The position numbers and the translations under genes were made by a program. Below the pieces are notes generated by a model, which ran no database searches, was not told the origin of the DNA, and saw nothing but the letters and a program-made list of their open reading frames with translations. Positions 1 through 8,030 of a stretch of DNA of 13,301 bases are shown here, in pieces. Where the stretch lies: contig CADBQE010000066.1 in the NCBI GenBank assembly GCA_902796695.1, forward strand, positions 1-13,301, given 5' to 3'. Source of the DNA: an uncultured Lachnospiraceae bacterium (GTDB lineage: Bacteria; Bacillota; Clostridia; Lachnospirales; Lachnospiraceae). The first letter of the stretch is position 1. Every line of letters starts with the position of its first letter.

Positions 1-2511
1 ATGGAACAGTATAAGGCGGCCCCGACCCATATCCGGGTGCGGGGCGGCCGTGTGCATAATCTGAAGAATATCGATGTGGATATCCCGCTCGGGAAGCTCG
101 TGGGGATCGCGGGCGTTTCCGGCTCCGGGAAATCCTCGCTGGCCCTCGGCATCCTGTATGCGGAGGGCTCCCGACGCTATCTGGAATCGCTGTCCACCTA
201 TACCAGACGCCGCATGACGCAGGCGGAAAAGGCGCAGGTGGATGACGTGCTGTATGTGCCGGCGGCGCTGGCGCTCAGGCAGCGGCCCGGCGTGCCCGGC
301 ATCCGGAGCACGTTCGGGACCGGAACGGAGCTGCTCAATATTCTGCGGCTCATGTTTTCCCGCCTCTCGTCCCACCGCTGCCCGAACGGTCATTATCTGA
401 AGCCTTCGCTCCATGTGGCGGCGGGCGATCCGCTCGTGTGCCCGGAATGCGGGGCTTCCTTCTTTGCGCCCGGCGCCGAGGAACTCGCGTTCAACAGCCA
501 GGGTGCGTGCCGCCGCTGCGACGGGACCGGCATCATCCGGACCGTGGACGAATCCACGCTGGTGCCGGATGAAAGCCTTTCGATCGACGAAGGCGCCGTC
601 GCGCCGTGGCAGACCCTGATGTGGTCGCTGATGAAGGATATCGCTCGGGAGATGGGCGTGCGGACAAATGTTCCGTTCCGCGAACTTACCCCGCAGGAAC
701 GCGACATCGTATTCCACGGCCCGGCCGTGAAGAAAAATATCATCTATCAGAACCGGACCAGCGGCGCGGCCGGCGATATGGATTTCACTTATTTCAATGC
801 CACCTATACCGTGGAAAACGCGCTGTCCCACGTGAAGGACGAAAAGGGCATGAAGCGGGTGGAGAAGTTCCTGAAGCAGGATATCTGCCCGGACTGCGGC
901 GGGACCCGGCTGTCCGAGGCCGCCCGCGCACCACGGCTCCGGGGCATTTCGCTGGCGGACGTCTGCCGCATGACGCTGTCCGACCTGACGGACTGGGTGG
1001 ACGGCGTGCCGGCTTCGCTGCCTAAAGAGATGCGCCAGATGGCGGAAAGCATCTGCGCTTCGTTCCGCGGCGCCGCCGTCCGGCTGACGGACCTGGGCCT
1101 GTCCTATCTGACCCTGGACCGCTCTGCCTCCACCTTGTCCACCGGAGAGCGCCAGCGCATGCAGCTGGCTCGCGCGGTGCGCAACCGCACGACCGGCGTC
1201 CTGTACGTGCTGGATGAACCGTCGATCGGGCTGCATCCGGCCAATCTGGAGGGCTTAAAGGGCGTGATGCAGGATCTGCTGGCGGACGGCAATACCGTGG
1301 TGCTGGTGGACCATGACACGCAGGTGCTGAAAACGGCGGACCATCTGATCGAACTGGGGCCGGGAGCCGGCGCGGACGGCGGCACCGTGATCGCGCAGGG
1401 CCCGGTGAGCGAGGTGGAAAAGGATCCGGCTTCCCGCATCGGAGGCTTCCTGGCCGGGACCCGGACGGTCCGCCGGGAGCGGTCCGAAACGGTGCAGGAT
1501 CAGGATCTGTTCGCGGCCGGAAGGATCCATCTGTCCACCGGTCCGATCCATACCGTAAAGCCGCTGGAGGCTGACTTCCCGAAGGGCCGCCTGACCGCGG
1601 TGACCGGCGTGTCCGGTTCCGGCAAGACGACCATGATCCTGGAGAGCCTGATCCCGGGCCTCGAAGCGGCGGTCCGGGGCGCAAAGCTGCCGGCGCATGT
1701 CAAAGAGGTCCGGGCGGACGGCATCCGTCAGATCAAACTGATCGACGCCACCCCCATCGGCATCAACGTCCGCTCCACCGTGGCGACCTACGCGGACATT
1801 CACGACGAGCTCCGCAAAGTCTATGCCCGCACGCCCGAAGCGAAAGAGAAGGGCTGGAAAGCGGGGGACTTCTCCTACAATACCGGGCGCCTGCGCTGTC
1901 CCACCTGCGACGGGACGGGGCAGATCAGCCTGGACGTGCAGTTCCTGCCGGACGTGGACATTCCGTGCCCGGACTGCGGCGGCTCCCGCTATGCGAAAGA
2001 AGCCGGCCTGATCCGCCGGATCCCGAAAAACGCGGGCCCGGAAGAGGGCCGCTCGCTGCCCGACCTGATGGCCATGAGCGTGGACGAAGCGCTGGATGCC
2101 TGCGCGGACCTGCCGCTCGTATCCAGACGGCTGCGCGTGCTGCACGACCTGGGCCTGGGCTATCTGACCCTGGGCGAAGAAACGCCCAGCCTTTCCGGCG
2201 GAGAGGCGCAGCGCCTGAAGCTGGCCGGCGAAATGGGCCGGGGCCAGGCGGATTCCGTCTTTGTTTTCGATGAGCCGACCATCGGTCTGCATCCGCTGGA
2301 TGTGGAGCGCCTGCTGGCGGTCTTTCAGAGCCTGATCGATAACGGCGCCACCGTGATCGTGATCGAGCACGACCTGGACGTGATCCGCAGCGCGGACTAT
2401 GTGATCGACATGGGCCCGGGCGGCGGCGAACAGGGCGGCCGCATCGTGGCCGCGGGGACGCCCGACGAGATCCGCCGCTGCGTCTGCAGCCTGACCGGCC
2501 GCTACCTGTAA
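1..2511 (+). CDS. UvrA-like double ABC ATPase lacking the UvrB-binding domain
   Basis: The protein has 836 residues; canonical UvrA has about 940. Half one carries Walker A G38-S45, a zinc module C147/C150/C170/C173, an extra CxxC (C296, C299) in the insertion, signature L379-S-T-G-E, Walker B ending D405-E406 and H-loop H438. Half two carries Walker A G536-T543, the zinc module C633/C636/C656/C659, signature L731-S-G-G-E and Walker B D757-E758. Only about 20 residues separate the SHRC segment (C127) from the first zinc cysteine, where UvrA normally has a UvrB-binding domain of roughly 115 residues. That deletion is typical of class II UvrA and of DrrC-type drug-resistance proteins. It should bind DNA and hydrolyse ATP in the cytoplasm but probably does not load UvrB; a role in tolerating DNA-binding drugs is inference. 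The first ATG is base 1 and the N-terminus aligns with UvrA proteins, so the gene looks complete, but its promoter lies outside. A MATE pump gene follows. Confidence 0.93.
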   Translation: MEQYKAAPTHIRVRGGRVHNLKNIDVDIPLGKLVGIAGVSGSGKSSLALGILYAEGSRRYLESLSTYTRRRMTQAEKAQVDDVLYVPAALALRQRPGVPGIRSTFGTGTELLNILRLMFSRLSSHRCPNGHYLKPSLHVAAGDPLVCPECGASFFAPGAEELAFNSQGACRRCDGTGIIRTVDESTLVPDESLSIDEGAVAPWQTLMWSLMKDIAREMGVRTNVPFRELTPQERDIVFHGPAVKKNIIYQNRTSGAAGDMDFTYFNATYTVENALSHVKDEKGMKRVEKFLKQDICPDCGGTRLSEAARAPRLRGISLADVCRMTLSDLTDWVDGVPASLPKEMRQMAESICASFRGAAVRLTDLGLSYLTLDRSASTLSTGERQRMQLARAVRNRTTGVLYVLDEPSIGLHPANLEGLKGVMQDLLADGNTVVLVDHDTQVLKTADHLIELGPGAGADGGTVIAQGPVSEVEKDPASRIGGFLAGTRTVRRERSETVQDQDLFAAGRIHLSTGPIHTVKPLEADFPKGRLTAVTGVSGSGKTTMILESLIPGLEAAVRGAKLPAHVKEVRADGIRQIKLIDATPIGINVRSTVATYADIHDELRKVYARTPEAKEKGWKAGDFSYNTGRLRCPTCDGTGQISLDVQFLPDVDIPCPDCGGSRYAKEAGLIRRIPKNAGPEEGRSLPDLMAMSVDEALDACADLPLVSRRLRVLHDLGLGYLTLGEETPSLSGGEAQRLKLAGEMGRGQADSVFVFDEPTIGLHPLDVERLLAVFQSLIDNGATVIVIEHDLDVIRSADYVIDMGPGGGEQGGRIVAAGTPDEIRRCVCSLTGRYL

Positions 2512-2538
2512 TCTGCAATAAAATCGCTGTTTTGAAAA

Positions 2539-2551
2539 AGGAGGATGTATG
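2539..2551 (+). promoter_or_regulatory. Shine-Dalgarno that decides the MATE start
   Basis: AGGAGG at 2539-2544 lies 4 nt before the ATG at 2549. A second ATG at 2545 touches the SD directly and opens a different 313-codon frame that shows no family resemblance. The frame from 2549 encodes the full transporter, so 2549 is the true start. Confidence 0.85.
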
Positions 2552-3928
2552 CCGCAGAAGACCCGTTCCGCTGTCCTGATGACCAAGGGAGATCCCCGAA
2601 AGGTGATCCTGACTTTTGCTGCCCCGATCTTCCTCAGTCAGATGTTCCAGCAGCTATACAACACAGCGGATGCCTGGATCGTAAGCCGCTTTCTGGGAGA
2701 CGACGCGTTTGCCGCGGTCAGCTCCTCGGGCAGCCTGATCTTCCTGATGATCAGCTTCTTTGTCGGCGCGTCCATGGGGGCCGGCGTTGTCATCAGCCGT
2801 TATTTCGGAGCCGGCGACCACGAAAAAGTCTCGCGCGCCGTGCACACCAATGTGGTGCTGTCGTTCCTGTGCGGCCTGGCCATGACGATCGTAGGCGTGA
2901 TCATGACGCCCACGCTGCTGCGCTGGATCCGTGTGGACGAGGCGATCCTGCCGCTCTCCACGGTCTATTTCCGCTACTATTTTTCCGGTGCGCTGGCCAT
3001 GATCATGTACAATTCCCTAAAGGGGATTATGAACGCGGTGGGCGACAGCCGCAGGCCGCTGTACTTCCTGATCTTTTCCTCGCTGCTCAATATCTTCCTG
3101 GACTGGCTCTTCGTGGGCGTGCTGGGCGGCGGGATCGAATGGGCCGCCATTGCGACCGCGATGTCGCAGGGCGCGAGCGCGCTCCTGTGCCTGCGCCAGC
3201 TGACACGGAAAGGGACCGTTTACTGCCTGTCCTTCCGCAGACTGCGCATCCACGGCGCGATCCTGCGCGAGATCCTGCGCTTCGGCCTGCCGACCGCGGT
3301 GCAGAATTCGGTCATCTCGTTTGCCAATCTGCTGGTGCAGTCCAACGTCAACACCTTCGGGGAAGTGGGCATGGCCTCCTGGGGCGCCTATTCCAAGATC
3401 GAAGGCTTCGCGTTCCTGCCCATCACCAGCTTCTCCATGGCGCTCTCCACCTATATCGGCCAGAACCTGGGCGCCGGGGAGCATGAGAGGGCCCGGCGCG
3501 GCGCGCGCTTCGGCCTGCTCACGTCGCTGCTCATCGCGGAACTGATCGGGGCCGTGATCTTCCTGTGCGCGGAGCCGTTCATCCGCTTCTTCCTGAGCGG
3601 GGAGGAGGCCGTCGTCTGGGGCGTTGAACACTGCCGGACCATCTCGCTGTTCTATTTCCTGCTGGCCTATTCCAACTGCATCGCCGGTGTGCTGCGCGGC
3701 GCGGGCAAGGCCTTCGTGTCCATGATCGTCATGCTGCTGGTCTGGTGTCTGCTGCGCATCGTCTACATCACCGCGGCCATGAAGATCGACCACAATATCG
3801 TGCTGCTGTACTGGGCCTATCCGATCACCTGGGGGGTCAGTTCGGTGATCTACCTGATCTACTATCACCGCTCGAACTGGCTGCACAGCTTCGATAAAAA
3901 ACAGAATGAACAGGCCGCTGAGGCGTAA
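2549..3928 (+). CDS. MATE family multidrug efflux transporter
   Basis: The 459-residue hydrophobic protein has about twelve predicted membrane segments, the usual MATE size. The N-terminus (TKGDPRKVILTFAAPIFLSQ, then FQQLYNTADAWIVSRFLG) is the classic start of Na+- or H+-coupled MATE exporters of the MepA/DinF-like Bacillota branch. The first half carries the MGAGVVISRYFGAGD segment near residues 76-90. The second half repeats the architecture, with the FGLPTAVQNSV segment and the SMALSTYIGQNLGAGEHERA segment at the matching point. It should sit in the cytoplasmic membrane and export cationic or amphipathic compounds by ion antiport; the substrate cannot be read from sequence. It starts 37 bp after the UvrA-like gene with no terminator between, so the two are probably cotranscribed. 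No convincing terminator hairpin follows the stop; the next 110 bp hold the promoter of the next gene. Confidence 0.95.
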   Translation: MPQKTRSAVLMTKGDPRKVILTFAAPIFLSQMFQQLYNTADAWIVSRFLGDDAFAAVSSSGSLIFLMISFFVGASMGAGVVISRYFGAGDHEKVSRAVHTNVVLSFLCGLAMTIVGVIMTPTLLRWIRVDEAILPLSTVYFRYYFSGALAMIMYNSLKGIMNAVGDSRRPLYFLIFSSLLNIFLDWLFVGVLGGGIEWAAIATAMSQGASALLCLRQLTRKGTVYCLSFRRLRIHGAILREILRFGLPTAVQNSVISFANLLVQSNVNTFGEVGMASWGAYSKIEGFAFLPITSFSMALSTYIGQNLGAGEHERARRGARFGLLTSLLIAELIGAVIFLCAEPFIRFFLSGEEAVVWGVEHCRTISLFYFLLAYSNCIAGVLRGAGKAFVSMIVMLLVWCLLRIVYITAAMKIDHNIVLLYWAYPITWGVSSVIYLIYYHRSNWLHSFDKKQNEQAAEA

Positions 3929-3953
3929 AACCATCACGGCGAAAGAATATTAA

Positions 3954-3982
3954 TTGTAAGATTGTATAATATTTGATATAAT
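3954..3982 (+). promoter_or_regulatory. Extended -10 promoter of the LRR/Ig surface protein gene
   Basis: TTGTAA (3954-3959), a 17-nt spacer and TATAAT (3977-3982) are preceded by TG at the extended -10 position (TGA directly before the hexamer). This is a near-consensus housekeeping-sigma promoter. A second TATAAT at 3965-3970 overlaps it and could give an alternative start. Transcription would begin near 3989, giving a leader of about 50 nt with an AAAGGAGG SD (4026-4033) six bases before the ATG. The AT-rich stretch contrasts with the GC-rich genes on both sides. Confidence 0.75.
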
Positions 3983-4039
3983 AATCCTTAGACCTGACTC
4001 TCCCCTGTGTAAGGGAACGCGCTGCAAAGGAGGCATTCC

Positions 4040-7000
4040 ATGAAGAAGAGGACGTTCGGAAAAGGATTATTTTTGTGTCTGGCGGTTCTGCTGGGGCTGC
4101 TGATCCAGGCTGCGCCGCGGACCGCGGAAGCGGCCGGTGACCCGGAAAGCAATGCGGTCTATTACGTCTATGCGGACGGCTATTACCTGGGCGATACGGA
4201 AGGGACTTATTACGTTCAGGCGACCCACACGGTCACCTTTGACTCTTCCAGCAGCTGGAACGTACATTATCATGACGGAACGCTGCACCTGCGCAACTAT
4301 CACGGCGGTAAAATCGTGATGCTGGGCGGGCACGATCCGGATGTGAAGCTGCAGATCCTGCTGGAAGGCAGCAATTCCATTACAGCAACGGACTTCGCGG
4401 GGATCGCGGCGGGCGGCCTGGCCGTTGATATCGAGTCTGTTAACTCCTCAAACGGCTCGCTGGAGATCCATGTCGTGAATACCGAAGCGGCTTACACGGC
4501 CGGCATCGACAACTGCAATGCGGGCAGCAATTCAAAGGCGATCTGCATCAAGAGCGGCGCGGACGTGGCAATCAATACGATCGGCAAGCGGAGCTTCGGC
4601 ATCAAATGCGGCGGAAATGTCAGTGTGGAAGGTACGGCAAGGCTGGACGTCAATACGATCTATAACAATGCCGGCTCCTCCGACAGCGTCAGCGCCGCCG
4701 TTTATTCCATGAACGGGAAACTGGCGATCAATACGATCGGTGCGGTCAATCTTTCCGCGGCCAGCCGATCGGTGTCCCTGGGCACGAATTACGGCTATGC
4801 GTTTTACAGCGGCGGCGGCACCGGCGCTTCTTACTTTTCCTGCGCGGTCAACAGCTTCCCGTACGTTTCGCTCTCCAGCGTCGGGTATCAGTCGAAGATC
4901 AGCAACGTCGGCAGTGTGGCTTCGGGCAGTTATTCCGGGCTGATCAAGACCTATAAGCAGTCCGCCACGTTTGAGTCGCTGCTGCTGGAAAAGACCTCCG
5001 GCCAGCTGCCGATCACCGGCGGCACCTTCCCGGATCCCTCGTTCCGCGCGTTCGTCCGGAACAAATACGATACGAACAGGAACGGGCTGATCTCCGACGA
5101 TGAAATCCAGTACATGAAGACGATCACGATCACGGACGATGACGACAGCAAGCTGTACAATGATGCCTACAGTCTGGCCGGGATCGAATATCTGACGGAG
5201 CTCACGCACCTGACCTGGGATCCGGACGCCTCCGATACGGGCTCCGCGCGCGGCAATCTGGTGGAACTGGATCTGCGCCATAATACAAAACTGAAAATTG
5301 TGACCGTCCGGAACAACCGGCTGCGGGAACTGTATATCGCCGGCCTGACTCAGCTGACCTGGCTGGACGCCGCCGGCAACCTTCTGCACGGACCGCTGGC
5401 GAGCAGCCTGCCCGCGCTGACCGATCTGCTGCTGCGCGGCAACATGCTCACGGACCTGAACGTGAGCGGGGCACCGAAACTGAACTCTCTGGACTGCGGG
5501 GAAAACTCCCTTGCGGCACTGGACCTTTCGGCCAATCCGAAGCTGCGCTTCCTCTACTGTGACAACAACAAGCTGAGTTCGCTGGATCTGACGAAACAGA
5601 CCGCTCTGGGAGACCTTGTCTGCGGCGGAAATCTCTTCACGAGCCTGGACCTGACGAAAAATACCGCCCTGACGTGGCTGTCCGTGAGCGGCAGCAGGCT
5701 GACCTCACTGAGTGTCAGCCGGAATACCGCCCTGGTCAGACTGGACTGCAGCGGAAGCACCTCCCTGAAAACGCTGTCACTCGGCACGAATCCGAATCTC
5801 CTGTGGCTGCGCTGCTTTAATACGGCCCTGACCGGACTCAGAGTCAGCACCTGCAGCGTGCTGAAAAACACGGTGACGGGCGGCAGCAGACGGACGCTGT
5901 CGGAAGACGGCTTCAGCTTCCTGGAATACTATACCGAGGATGAATACGGCAGCACGGAGTCCTGCGTGCAGGCGGATCCCGGGACGAACGTGTTCTATAC
6001 CGTCACGGGATCGACCTATTCCTATTCGGGCGTCGACAGATACTTTTCGGCATTCGCCACCTGCGGCAATCCCGGATCGATCAGTTACCAGTGGCAGTAC
6101 CGGACCTCTTCTTCCGGCACCTGGAAGGACTGTTCAAGCGCCATGGAAGGATACCGGCTCGCGACCATGAAGGTCCCGGCCGTGCTGTGGCGGAACGGAT
6201 ACCAGTACCGCTGCAGAGTGGCAAACTCCTACGGCAGGACCGCTTATTCGCCGGCGGTCACGCTTTACGTGATCGGGATCAAGTCTCACCCGGCCGACGT
6301 CAGTACGACCGTGGACCAGTCGGTCAGCTTCAAAGTGACGGCGTCGGGCGGCGGCCTGCGGTATCAGTGGCAGTATAAATATCCCGGAGAAAGCTGGCAG
6401 AATTCGGGCTACGCTTCGGCGAAAACGGCCAAACTGACATTTACGACGGTGCAGAAATACAACGGCCTGCAGTACCGCTGCAAGGTGACGGACGCGGCCG
6501 GCAATTCCGTGTATTCCAACACCGCTCTCCTGAGCGTGCTGAAGCAGCAGCCGGTCTCCGTCAGCGCAAAAGTGGGCGCGGCGGTTTCCTTCACGGCGGT
6601 CGGATACGGATCCGGCCTGAAGTACCAGTGGCAGTATCAGTATCCGGGCGAAAGCTGGCAGAATTCCGGCTATGGTTCCGCCAAAACTTCTAAACTGAGC
6701 TTCAGCGCACTTGCCAAATACAACGGCCTTAAATACCGCTGCCTGATCACGGATGCGAACGGAACGACCGTCCGCTCCCGGACCGTTACGCTGACGATCC
6801 TGCCCGCGATCACGGGACAGCCCAAGAACACGTCGGCCGCGGCGGGCGGCACCGCGAAATTCACGGTCACGGCGACCGGCGCGGGTCTGAAGTACCAGTG
6901 GCAGTATCAGTATCCGGGCGAAAGCTGGAAAAATTCCGGCTATGCTTCCGCCAAAACCGCCGTGCTGAGCGTTCCGGCATTAAGCAAATACAACGGCCTG

Positions 7001-7075
7001 AAATATCGCTGCGTGGTGACGGACGCGAACGGAAAGACCGTGACGTCGTCGGCAGCCACCCTGACAGTCAGATGA
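4040..7075 (+). CDS. Secreted multidomain protein: beta-helix-like region, EF-hand loop, LRRs, four Ig-like domains
   Basis: The 1011-residue protein begins with a clear signal peptide (KKR, hydrophobic core, cleavage probably after AEA near residue 31). Residues about 40-310 are rich in short beta-type repeats such as INTIG and resemble beta-helix or carbohydrate-binding surface domains; this call is weak. D344-x-N346-x-N348-G-L-I351-S-x-x-E355 fits an EF-hand calcium loop. Residues about 379-610 hold leucine-rich repeats with a 21-residue period (L-x-x-L-D-L-T-x-N-x-x-L), similar to internalin-like Bacillota proteins. Four Ig-like domains follow, marked by YQWQY at 683, 775, 862 and 952 and by YRC. 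There is no LPxTG, membrane tail, SLH or choline-binding motif, so it is secreted or held noncovalently. A role in binding host, polysaccharide or other cells is inference. The AAAGGAGG SD fixes the start. Its stop overlaps the HAD gene start. Confidence 0.9.
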   Translation: MKKRTFGKGLFLCLAVLLGLLIQAAPRTAEAAGDPESNAVYYVYADGYYLGDTEGTYYVQATHTVTFDSSSSWNVHYHDGTLHLRNYHGGKIVMLGGHDPDVKLQILLEGSNSITATDFAGIAAGGLAVDIESVNSSNGSLEIHVVNTEAAYTAGIDNCNAGSNSKAICIKSGADVAINTIGKRSFGIKCGGNVSVEGTARLDVNTIYNNAGSSDSVSAAVYSMNGKLAINTIGAVNLSAASRSVSLGTNYGYAFYSGGGTGASYFSCAVNSFPYVSLSSVGYQSKISNVGSVASGSYSGLIKTYKQSATFESLLLEKTSGQLPITGGTFPDPSFRAFVRNKYDTNRNGLISDDEIQYMKTITITDDDDSKLYNDAYSLAGIEYLTELTHLTWDPDASDTGSARGNLVELDLRHNTKLKIVTVRNNRLRELYIAGLTQLTWLDAAGNLLHGPLASSLPALTDLLLRGNMLTDLNVSGAPKLNSLDCGENSLAALDLSANPKLRFLYCDNNKLSSLDLTKQTALGDLVCGGNLFTSLDLTKNTALTWLSVSGSRLTSLSVSRNTALVRLDCSGSTSLKTLSLGTNPNLLWLRCFNTALTGLRVSTCSVLKNTVTGGSRRTLSEDGFSFLEYYTEDEYGSTESCVQADPGTNVFYTVTGSTYSYSGVDRYFSAFATCGNPGSISYQWQYRTSSSGTWKDCSSAMEGYRLATMKVPAVLWRNGYQYRCRVANSYGRTAYSPAVTLYVIGIKSHPADVSTTVDQSVSFKVTASGGGLRYQWQYKYPGESWQNSGYASAKTAKLTFTTVQKYNGLQYRCKVTDAAGNSVYSNTALLSVLKQQPVSVSAKVGAAVSFTAVGYGSGLKYQWQYQYPGESWQNSGYGSAKTSKLSFSALAKYNGLKYRCLITDANGTTVRSRTVTLTILPAITGQPKNTSAAAGGTAKFTVTATGAGLKYQWQYQYPGESWKNSGYASAKTAVLSVPALSKYNGLKYRCVVTDANGKTVTSSAATLTVR
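4571..4740 (+). repeat. Repeated INTIG-encoding motif in the beta-helix-like region
   Basis: The 14-mer ATCAATACGATCGG occurs at 4571-4584 and 4727-4740, in the same frame and 52 codons apart. A shorter related copy (GTCAATACGATC) lies near 4649. Each encodes a V/I-N-T-I strand, so they look like rungs of an internally repeated beta domain. Confidence 0.6.
6617..6956 (+). repeat. Near-identical DNA repeats in the last two Ig-like domains
   Basis: Bases 6617-6658 and 6887-6928 are identical over 42 nt, and the longer blocks 6621-6686 and 6891-6956 differ at 3 of 66 positions. They encode the YQWQYQYPGESW segment of Ig-like domains 3 and 4. The offset is 270 bp, an exact multiple of three, so recombination between them would add or remove one in-frame domain. 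The corresponding part of domain 2 (from 6362) is related but more diverged. Confidence 0.85.
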
Positions 7076-7785
7076 AATACCGGAATTATATCTTTGACCT
7101 GTACGGCACGCTGGCCGATATCCGGACGGACGAGACCGGGCCGCTTCTGTGGAAGCGGTCCGCGCTCTGGTATGCGGAGCACGGCGCGGCCTGGACGGGA
7201 GAGGCGCTGCGGGAGGCGTATCTGGCCCGCTGCCGCCGGAAGCAGGAGAGCAGGCCGGATCCGTATTACGAGATCGAACTGCGGGAAGTGTTCCGGGAGC
7301 TGTTTGCGGAAAAAGGCGTGGAAGCGGACCCGCGGCTGGTGGAAGAGACCGCCTGCTTTTTCCGGATCTGCTCGCTGAAAAAGCTGCGGCGCTACGCATG
7401 GGTGAAGCCGCTGTTTGCGCGGCTGCGGAAGGCCGGCGCCGGGATCTACCTGCTCAGCAACGCACAGGCTTGCTTCACGCGGCCGGAGCTGCGCTTCCTG
7501 GAACTGGACAATGCCTTTGACGGGATCGTGCTGTCTTCGGACGCAGGCGTGCGGAAACCGGATCCGCGCCTCATGCGGAAGCTGCTGGAGGAAAACGGCC
7601 TGTGCGCGCGGGAGTGTCTGATGACCGGCAACGACCGGCTCACGGATATCGCCGCGGCGCGCGCCGTCTCGATGGACTGCCTGTATCTGGAAACGGAGAC
7701 TTCGGACCACGGCCGGAAAGCGCCCCGGGCGGACTATGAGATCCTGAGCGGATCGCCGCTCGGACATCCGGTCTTCCGGCTGTAA
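7072..7785 (+). CDS. HAD superfamily hydrolase (subfamily IA-like), coupled to the upstream surface protein gene
   Basis: The 237-residue cytoplasmic enzyme has all four HAD motifs: motif I D9-L-Y11-G-T, motif II L-L-S129-N130, motif III K162-P, and motif IV G-N-D188-R-L-T-D192. The helical cap (about residues 20-95) fits subfamily IA. D9 would be the nucleophile. The +2 residue is Tyr rather than the Asp usual in HAD phosphatases; DxY is also found in 2-haloacid dehalogenases and in many uncharacterised Bacillota HADs with FDLYGTL. Phosphatase action on a small metabolite is likely but the substrate is unknown. The start is ATG 7072, which overlaps the previous stop as ATGA. The frame is open further upstream to 6898, but motif I belongs near residue 10 and no SD lies upstream, so translational coupling is expected. 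It is cotranscribed with the LRR/Ig gene. Confidence 0.9.
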   Translation: MKYRNYIFDLYGTLADIRTDETGPLLWKRSALWYAEHGAAWTGEALREAYLARCRRKQESRPDPYYEIELREVFRELFAEKGVEADPRLVEETACFFRICSLKKLRRYAWVKPLFARLRKAGAGIYLLSNAQACFTRPELRFLELDNAFDGIVLSSDAGVRKPDPRLMRKLLEENGLCARECLMTGNDRLTDIAAARAVSMDCLYLETETSDHGRKAPRADYEILSGSPLGHPVFRL

Positions 7786-7810
7786 GCGGAAACAGTAAAA
7801 GGAGAACCAT

Positions 7811-7900
7811 ATGATCATCCGGGATCCCATCGCCATGTCGGGATCGCGGACCAAACGACGACGGAACGGAAGCGGGGGAAAATCCTCCGACTGCAATTAA
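7811..7900 (+). CDS. Possible small basic protein (29 aa), unrecognised
   Basis: An ATG at 7811 has a very good SD (AAAAGGAG, ending at 7804) six bases upstream and lies 25 bp after the HAD stop, in the same transcript and just before the terminator. It encodes 29 residues beginning MIIRDPIAMSG, with a TKRRR cluster and a Gly/Ser/Lys-rich end, finishing in TAA. There is no signal peptide or membrane segment. I do not recognise it. It could be a genuine small protein, or the remaining 5' end of a gene whose 3' part was lost before the terminator. The SD quality favours translation. Confidence 0.4.
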   Translation: MIIRDPIAMSGSRTKRRRNGSGGKSSDCN

Positions 7901-7919
7901 TAATCATAAGAAAAATACG

Positions 7920-7949
7920 AAAACCGCCTGATTATATTAGGCGGTTTTG
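7920..7949 (+). terminator. Intrinsic terminator of the LRR/Ig-HAD-small ORF unit
   Basis: A perfect 10-bp stem pairs AAAACCGCCT (7920-7929) with AGGCGGTTTT (7939-7948) around a 9-nt loop. The T-rich 3' arm continues as GTTGT. The flanking A- and T-runs mean it could also work for transcripts from the opposite strand. Confidence 0.88.
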
Positions 7950-8001
7950 TTGTCCGCTCCGTGGCGGGGTATGCCTGCCGATTTTTGATCCCCACAACAT
8001 C

Positions 8002-8030
8002 TTGACAGAATAACACGATATTCACATGAT
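8002..8030 (+). promoter_or_regulatory. Candidate promoter P1 upstream of the surface protein
   Basis: A perfect TTGACA (8002-8007) is followed after 17 nt by CATGAT (8025-8030), which matches four of six -10 positions. It is the best -35 box in the region but has a weaker -10. A perfect TATAAT at 8058-8063 further down has only a poor -35 (TGGAAA, 8035-8040). Confidence 0.4.

Noticed and set aside
1255..2586. 443-codon open frame on the - strand
   Set aside because: It lies antisense to the clearly conserved UvrA-like gene. Long antisense frames are common in GC-rich coding DNA, and the translation is Arg/Ala/Gln-rich with no recognisable motif.
2545..3486. 313-codon + frame beginning at ATG 2545
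   Set aside because: It overlaps the MATE frame, is Arg/Pro-rich without membrane segments, and its ATG touches the SD that serves 2549.
6898..7071. Upstream extension of the HAD frame
   Set aside because: It overlaps the Ig-like domain coding sequence in another frame. HAD motif I is correctly placed only if translation starts at 7072.
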